From assembly GCA_019649035.1 (NCBI GenBank), contig BMAT01011533.1, positions 108,685-146,781 of the forward strand: a stretch of DNA of 38,097 nucleotides, written 5' to 3'. A program made the translations under genes and the position numbers. This document shows, piece by piece, positions 22,748-34,700 of the stretch. Numbering within the stretch: position 1 is the first letter of the stretch; the number at the start of each line of letters is the position of its first letter. The notes beneath the pieces were generated by a model. It saw nothing but the letters and a program-made list of their open reading frames with translations. It did not search any database and was not told the DNA's origin. This DNA is from Elysia marginata. Taxonomy: Eukaryota; Mollusca; Gastropoda; Plakobranchidae.

Positions 22748-25700
22748 CTATGGAACAAAGAAAAAGTTGTACTCAAACTATCTATAGCGGAGAAAGGACT
22801 ACGCTGAACAAAACTGATATTCAACACTGGATATCACCATTTAAATTTTTTAAAACCTCATGAAAAAACAAGTCAAACAATGAGGTAAAGAAGGCTTATT
22901 GGGGCTTAAGTTTTTGGAGCAGAAATAATCTTGGCACATTTTTAATCCTTACAGTTAACTGGCTTAGCCACAATTCCCTTGAGATTCGTGACATATTTTG
23001 GTACAAAATCTACCTTAATATGTTTTATCTAATCTTTCTCAACTCATTACAATGGCCGGACTGTGTCAACGTCCGGTGTACCATTTTATATCTGCAGATG
23101 GATGCTGCCAGCGTCCAATATATAGTCATAACTTACATGGGCTGAAAGACAATGTACATATAAAACTATGAAATAGTTTGACTCCTGAAGTTGATTATAG
23201 TAGATTGAACTTCCAAGAGAAGCTAAATTTAACTCTTTTAGTGGTTTTTGCCGCCATCTAGAAGTTACAACCATACACGTAGATCTAGGCTTAGATTTAG
23301 ATCTAGAAAAACTACGCGCAGAAGTATGAGATAATTACATGGTTAAGGAGTTAACTGATCAAACATATGTCTTTTAGAAAATTATCTTTCTGACCCCAGT
23401 GTCAGCTATGGTAGTACATAATGCATATGAAAAGAATTCTTTTTTTAAGTTGGACTGATTTTTGCTATTGAATCTTGGACGAAGACTTATTAAACTGATT
23501 CTCATTAAGAATGATCTACAAGCTGACGAAATTAGTTGACATGTCGAGCAATGACTTACCCATAACCACAAGTTGTGGTTTGACCAACATATTTGTCATT
23601 CCTGTAAACAGGTTCTCCACCCCAAGGCCAAAGGTCATGATGCACATCAAAATCATCAAGGATGAGTTGGGTAAAGCGCTGGCCAACCCCTTCTCTGCGC
23701 TGCTGAAGAAGGGCCTCCTTACCAATAAAGTCATCTTGTTCCTGTACAAAAAAGCAGAGTATGTCACTCATAGAAACACGACATACCTTTCAAATAAAAA
23801 CCTGGGACAAGTCAAATGCATGTACATTTTAGCAAGACAACCACTCTATGTGAGCAAAAATGCGCTTGAAGTTCTTGATCTCACCTATGGTGAAACACAT
23901 AAGACTATGAATTGCAACTTACATCTATTTTGGTCCGGAATCCTCTACCACACTCCAAAGGTGTGATTTTATCGCTAAGATCCAGACCCCAGAAAGCAAA
24001 AAAATTCTCCATTCTGAGATGTCTAAGTGCATAGTAGCCTGCATTGCGAACCCCGTAGTCCTTTCCAGCAACCATGAGGGTGTCGTAAACATGCAGAGCA
24101 TACTGGAGACAAAGTAATAAGTAATCAAAAAATAAATTTTCTTCAAATTTCTACATCAGAAACAAAATTTTGATATTTGGGGAAATTTAAGAACTTGTTA
24201 AGGATATTTACAAACAAAAAAGTTTACATTTACTTCCTGTTTCTAAGATTGAAAACTTTGTTATCATAATTTAAAACTTGTCCTTTTTCTCTTAAATAAT
24301 ACATACAGATTTTTTAAATATTATGAACCAGCCACTGAATGCTTTTCTATTATTATATCGTTTGTTAAAAATTTTTTTTTGCCTTGTCACTGTATTGTAA
24401 ATGGTATAGAGATAGTTTTAACATGCATAAAAATTAAAATGGTAAACAAATAACACAGATTAAAATTTTTGCTAAAGACACAAAGAGCCGGAGTTGGACA
24501 TACAAAGATCTTCAAAAATTGGGTTACAAAACATTTACACCAGAAACAGTAGAATTTAGAACTGAAAAACTTGAATTTGAAATTTCTGGTATATTAAAAC
24601 TAATATAAAATAATGACTTAAATGATTTGCGCAACACAATTGACCATAAGTGATCCCGATCCCTAAAATCTACTAAAGCCACCAAGATCCACTCTGAGCT
24701 ACAGGCAATTTCTGTTTTAAACTTCTATAAAATCAATAAAATCTTCTCTCTTTGAAAATTCATGAAAATATAACTATTTACGATAATTGCATTCTGTCTT
24801 TTGCATAATGTTGCTGAGGTTCTATGCTTTCTCATCAGATATAATATTAAAAAATGAAAATTTCTAACTTCATGTGGATTTTTAGGATCAGGGTCCCATT
24901 TGTCTGTTTAGCGATCTCAATCCAACCAATCCATAAAAATGCGTAATCGACCTCCTTGGCCAGAACACGCCGGCACAATTTGTCGTAGAACGTTCAGAAT
25001 TTTTAAGGTTTTTGGTGATTTGTTTGGACTTTCCGCATAAAAACTATTAACACTAGATAATTTAAAGTTAGATGAGCAAAAGCCAAAAATTTATAGTGAA
25101 ATACTGTCTGAAAAGTTTGACGGTAGAAAAAACACTTTTTCTGATATATGATGCAAAACTTTTGACAACAAGCGGATTTTGCAGAAAAGGTACATTAATA
25201 ACCTCAATGATTTGAAAGGGGTCGCTCTCGAAGAGCGTCCAATGCGTAAAATACTGTACCTTTTACACTGGAGTAATAGGAGTGATTCCGGAATATTACG
25301 GTTTTGGCATTTCCAGGTCAGCAAAACGTACTTTGGGTTTTCCGGTTTGACCGAAGTAAGTTCATGATGTCAGGCGCACTTGACCAAAAGACGCATATTA
25401 AGGATTTTTTGCGCTTTGTACTGACATAGGATATTAACAGATTGAAATCAATTATAAAAAGCATTCTACAGCACTGTTTCTATAGCCTTATGTGCATAGC
25501 ATTTAATAATTCTATTAATTTAAACTTTATCTCTGTCAATAAAAAAAATACCTCTGATGGAATGTAAAGTATAAAGCCATCCTCCCCTGTGTGTGTGAGC
25601 CGCATGGCTCTTACACTGCTCGCATGGCCAACATCGATCAGGTGGCATGTCATAGGGCGGAAATCTGATTTGTTGGTGGGGAAATCTGACACATCAGCAA

Positions 25701-28700
25701 GCAACTGCTGAGCATGTGGCCCAATAATATTGATACCTGTGTGAACAAATAGGCCACTCTACAATATCATCAGACACTGTACATCACTGTTAAATTTCAA
25801 TAACAAATTATTGACCTACCTGTAATAAATGTATGGCAAACTACAATGTCAGAAGCTATAATTTCACTCAAAGGCATAGTGTTGGGATGTACTAAAATCT
25901 AATGGATAAAACACTGCTCTGTACTAATTTTTTTATGGCTCTTAGTTTTAGGACCTCTACATCATAAGTAAGGTAGCAAGACTTGTCGGGAAAAAAATAC
26001 AGACTGTGAGTATGGTACCATCCTCAAGGGGTTGATAACTATATACTTTCCTGCTTTTTTAACGTGCTGAAAAGATAAGTTTGCAATGTATTTCTATATA
26101 TTAGGACAATAAACTATTCTTATTCTTATAACTTTACTTCTCTCAACAAACTCCAGTTTTGTATTTCCCTTCCTTTGATTAATAATGCACTTACTTTAAC
26201 CACTATAAAGAATTCTAGTGTGTTGAGGCAAAGACACAAGCATAAATTTAGTGACTTTAAAAAATACATAAAAATTTTGCCTAGGGAAAGACAGATAATA
26301 AGATAGATCCAAGAATGGGATCTGAAAAAAAAAAGAAAAACAAAAACCTTCCATAACATGAGGGAGGGGGGAGAGAGAGAGAGAGAGAGGAGAGAGANNN
26401 NNNNNNNNNNNNNNNNNNNNNNNNAGAGAGAGAGAGAGAGTGTGCCTGCTTATACTAAGTAGCATAGATTGACAAACCATAAAGAAATTGAATGATGCAT
26501 TTTATCTGATACAAAAAAGATCAGTTACTGGAAGCAGCAATGAAGACTTTTTAAATGGAAACAAATCTCCACATAAGTATAAAAGCTATGCCCACATAGC
26601 GCTACATTTACAAGGGCTTTTATAATGAGTTTTTTTTGAATGTGTGATGTTGTTTCAGCTTATGAAATGACAATATTATAGGGAAAGTGGAAGAAGTTTG
26701 GTATTAGATTGAGGAAATGACACCAAATTAAAATCTACCTGAAAACATGGATGTAGCATCTGTGACCTGAACGGAGCCATTTCCTGGGAGATGTTTTTCT
26801 AGCCAGGCAATCGCTCTTGTCTGCTGCGTTGCTGGGCAGATGATGAAATAGCTGAGGAGGGAAATACAACATTATTTTTGAAGACAGAATGTCTTTTGCA
26901 CATTAAAATATTTCTTTTATCTCTATCATCGTCTTTTTTCAAGCAACTAAAGGTCATGGATTTAACTTCAGTAAGGAGTTTCTGGATTCAGGTAGATATT
27001 AAAATTATGAAAATCGTAAATTTCTCATATGTAAACCTGAACAATGAGAATAATTACTTGGACATTCACAAATATTTTTTAAAAGGTAAAAAAAAATGCA
27101 AAAAACATTTATCTGTTTGATTATTCTGTTTTCTAAAAGGTGCTCATTTGAAATTAATGTCAAACTCATCAAAATCTCTAAAACTTTAAAATGTTTGCTT
27201 ACTGATTTTGATCGAGGCGAGCCACTGTGCAGTCATTCTCAAATCCTCCTTGCTTATTTTGCATGCCAGTGTGCACAATAGTGCCTACCTCTGAAGCAAT
27301 ATTGTTTGAACACAAATACTGTAGATAGGCTGTAGCTTCATCCCCTCTAGACTGAAAGATTGACATAGAAACATCACAAGATAACTTCATTGACACAAAA
27401 ATATTGTGAGACAGAAAAACAAAACTTTTAAAAAGATGTGTTCCTTTTACTCAACATAGTTTCACGACAAAAAATATTTTACGCACCAATTTACTATACA
27501 GTTTAAAACCACTTTCAGGTTGATTTAGGAGTAAGTTCAATTTGATTATAAGATTCTACTTTTGTTAACCTCTCTCTACTCAATATTTGTTTATTTTCTA
27601 AATTTTCAGCTCTCAATTACTTTCTGTTAGTTGCTGAATGCTACTGAAATGACCTCGCTTTACATTTTGCAAAGGACTATATCTACATCTGCCGTAGACA
27701 AATGTATCTCTCATATGGTTTACACTGCAGATACTGCTTTTGGTTTGTCCCAGACAGACATGTCTATGAACTAGAATCTTTAACCTCTAGAACCTTTATT
27801 TTAAATGCTATGTGTCAATAACATATTACTGCTTACTCATTACAATAACAATCATCTCACCCTGACTTCAAACTTTGCAAAGGATGACATGTCCATGAGA
27901 CAGACCCTTTCTTTGCATGCCCAATACTCTTCTTGAACAGGCTCAAACCAGCATGGCTTAGACCAAGACCACATGGGTCTGGATTCTTTGCCATAAGAAT
28001 CGTCTGCCAGAAAAGAGAGGAAAAGGCTGTCACCTAATAATTACCCCTGAACTTATCATATAACAGTTGTGTTAATAGTATGAGGTAAATCTAGTCTCCT
28101 ATGATAGGACTCAAGAAAAAAGTGAGGAAAAGCCCACAAGAGGGAAATGTAAAATAGACTCATCCTTCCACCAAATTTATAAAGCAATTTAGAGTGAGTT
28201 TTAAGCACAAAAACCAGAAACGACAAAATAAAAAGGTACCAGTTAAGGACTGGCTTACGATTGAAAATCCCAAAGCAAAATCAAGTATCAACTTAACATG
28301 ATTCTTCATGCAAACATGTCAGGCTTATCTAAAACTTTTAAGTATTTACAATACGTTTTCCAAAGTTCGATGAAAAACTTAGGCATTTGTAGAATTGCAA
28401 CTTGCATTCTTTTAATAAAATGAAGGGCACATAAGGATGGGGTGCTTTGTTGAGCAGGATGGGTTAGGACGGAAACGAAAAAATGCTACATAGATGGAGA
28501 GAGGGAGAGAGAGAGAGAGTAAGTGGGGAGTATGTATGTGGGTGTCTGTAAAAGAGATTAAATTTCTTTTCTTTAATGCATGTACTCATAATCTATAATA
28601 CTGAACTTTTTTTCGCCTGCTTTCAGGCCTCCATACATCAACTCAGACTGAATACACAACATCAGGTATATATAATATAGTGTTCAAACTAACTGAAGGA

Positions 28701-31700
28701 GCCTGAATAACCTGATTTCAGGTTAAAACCTGAAAAAGGACATCCCAGTGAACTTAAGAACTTCAAGATTGCATGTTACCAAATTACAACCCAAAGCATT
28801 CCAAGTGACTTAACCCCTACCCCCAATTTTGATAGGTGACTCAATCTCATAACATTATAACGGGTCAATGCAGATTTTGAGTTACCACAAGAGAGTCACC
28901 CCGAGGTCACAATGCTTGTTTGCAATTTTAAAGAAAAAAAACCCTTGTTTAGGACTTCTATTGTTTTTAAATGGAGGCTCGCTGCTGTGAGCAGCTTTTG
29001 CTGTCTTTACTTGATCATGGCACGTGGAATCTTTCTTTCTGGCATTATCCACTACCCTTTTGTTTTGACGTGGGCCATGGTACATTGGTAGACTATTCTT
29101 ATCTGATACGTTTAAATCTATATATCTAAATCTAGATTAGATCTACATCTGTAGGCCTATGACCGGAAAATGCAAAGTTCACTAGATCTAGACCTAGCAG
29201 CATTTAATTTAAATAAGATGTGGTTCAGGTTAGCTCTACAATCTAACAACGGAATAAATCAATAATCTAAGTCTAGAATCTAGATCTAGGTCTATCGTGA
29301 CCAGACAGCCTCATTGGCAGCATTTTTGCGGAAAATACATTTTCCGGTTGTTAGCAAAAAGTATTGAATAGCAGTTCCAAACTCTTTGATAATAGTTAGC
29401 TAACTGTCAAATTGCTAGGCAGAAAATCACATGAAATGCTGATTGTTAGTTTCATGGTTTTTTTTACATTGTGCGGTTCATAGAAGACGAGATACATGTA
29501 TAAGTTAGTAAAGTTAAAATCAGCTGTTTTCTTTCTGTTCACTCCTAGGAATACTTGATAAATATGTAAACTTATAGAATATGTAAATCAGTGCGGTAGT
29601 TCACAAATACCAGCATTTCAAACACAAAAAAAATGCTTAGCAGTGAAATGCGATCAGCAAATCTCTAGGTCTAGCGAATCGGCACTCCACTCGAGCAGGC
29701 AGGTGAAGGACGCCGGTTATGAGATGTTGTGTGTTGAAGTAAAACCACTCTTTCATTGGTCACATTAGAGAATGTTGACTTGAACTCTCACAAGTTCAGG
29801 GGTCAAGTTCGTCCGATCGTATATTCGGGCACCAGTAAAGCTAATGAACTGTGGTGACAAAGGAGGCGAGTCTGAGATGTAAAAAAAAGCTTGCATTGGC
29901 GGGTTCCGGGCAGCATAACCGGAAATACTTTCGTCACAAAGTTAGGCACTCAGACCGGATCGCAATTTTTTCCCGGTTATTTATAATTTTTATCTGAGTT
30001 TCTCCGACGAAAAACCGGATTTCCGGCTAAAACCTTAAAAAGGGCATCCCTGATGTAACTTTGTATTGACTGAATAAACTTGAAATTAAAATTATCAGAC
30101 TTACAAGATCAATAACAAAAAAAAGCACAATATGTTTTACCATCAGGGTTATTGAAATATATGGCTCTCTCATAGGCCATAGTTTCGCCAAACACAGCTC
30201 CAGCTACTTCAAGACGAGTATGCAGGGGAGAGCAACGCAGCTTCCTGCCAGTCTTGTATTCCTCTCTTGGGTATTTCAAGGCATAGTGATTTACTAGAAA
30301 TAGGAATAAAATGTCAAATCTATTAGTTCTGAAATGCTTGTGTACTTTATGTAATTTGCTTCATTTGACGTATGATTAAATTTGTAATTTGCTTAGACAA
30401 TCAAATTGTTCCATTCAAATATTGGACATTTAAAACATGTGGAGCCATTTTGAAGGCATAACATTTGTAAACAAATGTATGTATTTTAGAAATAGATCCT
30501 GGCATCTACATTTTTTTCACTGCCGTGCTATTTAAGCTTCAGTCTACAAGAAGAATTGACTTGATGAAATTAGAAACTCAGAAGTATTTAAGCATGACAT
30601 GCCAGATAGATTTTTTGAAAGATAACAATCTTGTTTTCTTTAATTTCAATTAGGGGGAGAATTTGCCAATGATAGCACTTAGCAGCTTGCGAAAACTATC
30701 AATATGGTATCTAGTAACACAGCTAAAAAATTTTTTTAACTTTATAAATTATTGGCACAATATTTTTTTACTATACAAAATGAAACAGTGATTTCATATT
30801 CATGTTACTCCTTTTGTCTATGCACACATGCTATTTAAGAAAAAGCGACGCATGGTAAAAATGTTCTGAGTTTTTTTGTTTTGTTTTCAAATTTACATCC
30901 ATCCTTTACAACAAGAATACTGACCTACTGCCTCTGGCACACGGTCCCGCAAAAACTTTTTGTTGTTATGAAGGCGAACAAATCTGCGAACATCATATGG
31001 CCACAGGTTTAATGAGGGTTCCCCGTCAATGATCCACTCGGCAATATGCTTCCCTGCAGCTCCAGCTCCCACGATACCTCCTGAGTTCATGCCAGCTGCT
31101 ATGAAGTAGTTGCTGATCTGCAAGGACAGAAAAAAATACTATTGTGTGTTACTCAATTCATTGCCAACTTAACATTACCTTTTTCAAATTAGCAACAACT
31201 TGCAAAAAATGTGAGAAATGTGGCCTAAAATTCTAACTGGTGCAAATTCAAGTTGAAGATTCTTACCACATAACAGACATTGCAAAACGTCCTGGTAATA
31301 ATTTAAGAAAAGTGGAAAGCAATAATGGGATATAGCTATAACTTACTTTATTTCGTTAAAGGATCCTTAAAAAAGGAAAACATATTAAGTGATACAGCAG
31401 GTGATAAAACTAAAAAAAAATCATCTACTTATAATCAACCATAAATATATCTAGCCATATTGTGGCATTCACTGGATATGTGTAGACTCCGTAACAAGCT
31501 GATAAACATAGAGGAATATCAACGATATGAAAGACAACTTACATGAAACTTTGCTATTAATTCTACAGTGATGATGGCAACCAAAAGTAAAAAAAAAAGG
31601 AGGACAATTTTTCATGACCCATGGAGATATTTTGCTCATGGATAACAGCCAAGCCAGATCCATTGCCAAAACTTTATAATCAAATCTTCATCCTCTCTGG

Positions 31701-34700
31701 CCAACCACATTGCTACACAGATTTAAAAGAACAAATCTAGTGCTGAATTACATTTTGTTGTTGTTACAAGTTTCTGACTCAGCTCCAAATATCAGAGAAG
31801 AAATGAAAGAGATGGGTAGAAAAGAAAGGAAAGGGTTAGGACTGGATACAAGCTTACACACAGATGTTCAGATGGTAGGGGCAGGCAGAGAGTTAGAGAT
31901 AGACGGAGAGCAAACACATCAAGGAAAATTGAGTTTTCAAAAGACAGGGGTGGGCCAGAGATGTAAAAAGAGAAAAGAGTTAGCAATAGAGGATTTATAG
32001 AATAGGAAAAAATGGACTACAACAGGACAGCAGGAGAGAGATGGGGGGAGGGGAGGGGCAAACAGATAAAGGGTAAGGAAAATACATTTTTGGGAGCTTT
32101 AGCTCCAGTTTCAGTTTTGCAGAGAGATGTACAGAGATATTATCCTGGAATTAGGTAAGTGCAAGCAACACACTGAAAGAGATACTTTGAACAAGAAGAG
32201 CTGATTTTTTTTTTATTTTGTGTGCATGTGAAGTCTGTGGCCACAGCTCCTTGATCATTGAGTCATGTTACAACATAGATTAAGAAAGCTTTTGACACCT
32301 ACTAGGCTTAGCCCCGAACCAAACAAATATCGCAAAATCACCTGCATCTAATGACAGATTGGCATAGAATCAGGGAAGTAACAAACTGCTGAAAACAAGG
32401 AAATTCCTATTTTGACCAATAAAAACGTATTTTTACATAAATCCTTGGAAAACCATCATGCCTTATAATGGTTGAAAGAATGCTTGTCACATTGAACTGA
32501 TTACATTTTCTTGTTAGTGGTCAAATAAGTAAAAACGTTATGCATTGAGTGAATTTACATATTAAAAATTTGTATTTTGATCATACAAAATAATGCTCTT
32601 CAGAGTTGCCAAGCCCTAATTAACTGGCTTTAGTATTTGAGACTTCCATTTCAGTATTTTCCAAGGCATTTCAGTACTCGAAAGAATGAGATCCTACAAA
32701 AAAAAAAAGACGTATTTCTGGGGCCCATATATGTGGAGGGACCAGCTTAGTTCTCGATGCTTGAACTGCCTCAATTTTAACATACGTATATTCAGGATAG
32801 TTTTACGGTTACCTTCATAAGGGCTCCTATTTTAGAAAATAGCTAATTTCAGTATCTTAGATTTGACATTAGTAATCAAATATTTTGCTTGTCATTCTGG
32901 TGTTAAATCACTCAAATAGGTAGCGGTCCGCAGCAAGGGGCCTATAATTTATATTATTTTTCTGTTGACATCTCATAAATTATAAGGATTTTAGGGTAAA
33001 AGCCCAAATAACACTTGTAATTCTCTCAATAAAATTAGAAAGAAACAGAAGCAAAATCGTTACGGGATGCTATGACCATTCAAAAACAGGTGGGAATAAA
33101 AAACAACACACAGATGGATAAGATATTCAATGAAAAAGAGAGGACAGAGGAAAAAATACAAAACCAAACAAGTTAAGTTTTCTAACAATCATATAAAAAG
33201 TTTCTGTTGATGGAAACCGTTCAGAGTTCAGTTACAGATATATTTTAAAGGGTAGTGTAAGAAAGATATCACACAGTGTTAGATCATGCACAATACTACA
33301 TTAGACATGAGTTAATATTTAAAATTGATTGAGTATTTTGATGCATAAGAATATCTGGAGATCAGATAGCACAATTAGTGAAAATAATGAACAGCAAAAT
33401 ATGGTAATAAATAATGAGAATTATTAGCCGGAAAAACGTAAGTAAACCCAGGTGTTCAATTTTATACCACCTAGCCAAACTTGGGAAAAGTCAAATATTA
33501 TTCTATCTGGTCGCTCTTATATTTGTTTTCCCATGTTAACTTGAGTATAATTCATAAAAAATTTGTTTAATTTTCTCTGAGCTTTTACTAAATGTACTAA
33601 AACTTTTATCCAAATCAGTTACATCTTAAGACCTGCCTACATGGGTAGATGTCACATTTTGCATTCAAGGCAAAGACATTTTGTTTCACCCATTTTATGG
33701 GCTTCTGAACACTAAATACTCCTTTGAATCATAATTCTTGAGCTCATTGTTAATTTCTTTTGTTTAAAGGAAAAAAAAAAGAAAAAAATAGCATTTCCTT
33801 TTAAATCACAGGCAATCAAGTATTCAAATTTAACTTTTGGTATCTGACATTCACACAGGCTACTAGACATGTCAGCAAAAAAAAAAAAGCGGTAGCATAG
33901 CATGACCATGGACCGAGTGAAAACAATGATTATTATGACAATGATGAAAATTAAAAACCTTATGATTATGATAAAAAATTTTGTTACAATATTCTCTAAA
34001 CAAAATATAGGGTCAGAAAAAAAAATTGAAATCATTAGTATGAGCAAAGAAAATTAGTGATCCATTGAGATATTTTATTCAGGCTTGTAAAAAAACTAAT
34101 CTATTTTTATAATATATATATATTTTGTTGAAATTTTGCGCACTCATCAAGGTCTCATTAAAAATTCATTTATAATAAGTTCAACCTATTTTTAAATCTG
34201 TCCCATGTGGGTAAGATAAATCTTGAGTTGAAAAACAATAATAACAGTTATAAATCATACTAAATAATCAGTTAAACTTATTTGTGTAAGATTTTTACAA
34301 GCTTCTATCTTTATTTGAAACTAAAACATAATAGCATTTGATCTCCACTTTATCATAAATCATTTTGATTTTACGTTTCTTAATTTCATATAAAGGGTGT
34401 AGCTAAGATTTCAAGCAGCAAAAAAAAATTCAGCAAAGGTTTTTATTTGTATACTTTAAGGAAAAAAGGTTGCTTGACAAAGTATTCATGTGAGTTTTAA
34501 ATACAAGCCGTGTATGTTATTCATTTGGTTAGAATTTCAAGAGGAATTGCGTACCTGATCCTCCAACTGGCCCATCTGTAGATTAGCATCAATCGATTTA
34601 TCAATAAGAGTTGATTATACACAGAGAGCTTTACTATCCTTTCTCTACTTTTTAACATTTTTCTTTTTGAAGTATTTCTTCAATTAGCAAAGACTTTATG

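Noticed and set aside
23511-23966. A 151-residue plus-strand open frame
   Set aside because: It is the opposite-strand shadow of two conserved PDPR exons (23560-23741 and 23923-24102).
26126-26480. Minus-strand open frames across the gap
   Set aside because: They run through the GA repeat and the N run, and no domain is visible.
28882-29085. A 67-residue minus-strand open frame in a PDPR intron
   Set aside because: The flanking exons join in frame without it, and it has no recognisable homology.
31710-32000. A 96-residue Lys/Glu-rich open frame
   Set aside because: Its composition follows the purine-rich low-complexity DNA, and it lies inside a PDPR intron without splice or family support.
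33712-34047. A 111-residue Ile/Phe-rich minus-strand open frame
   Set aside because: AT-rich intronic sequence. The hydrophobic composition comes from A/T bias, and the PDPR frame is continuous without it.
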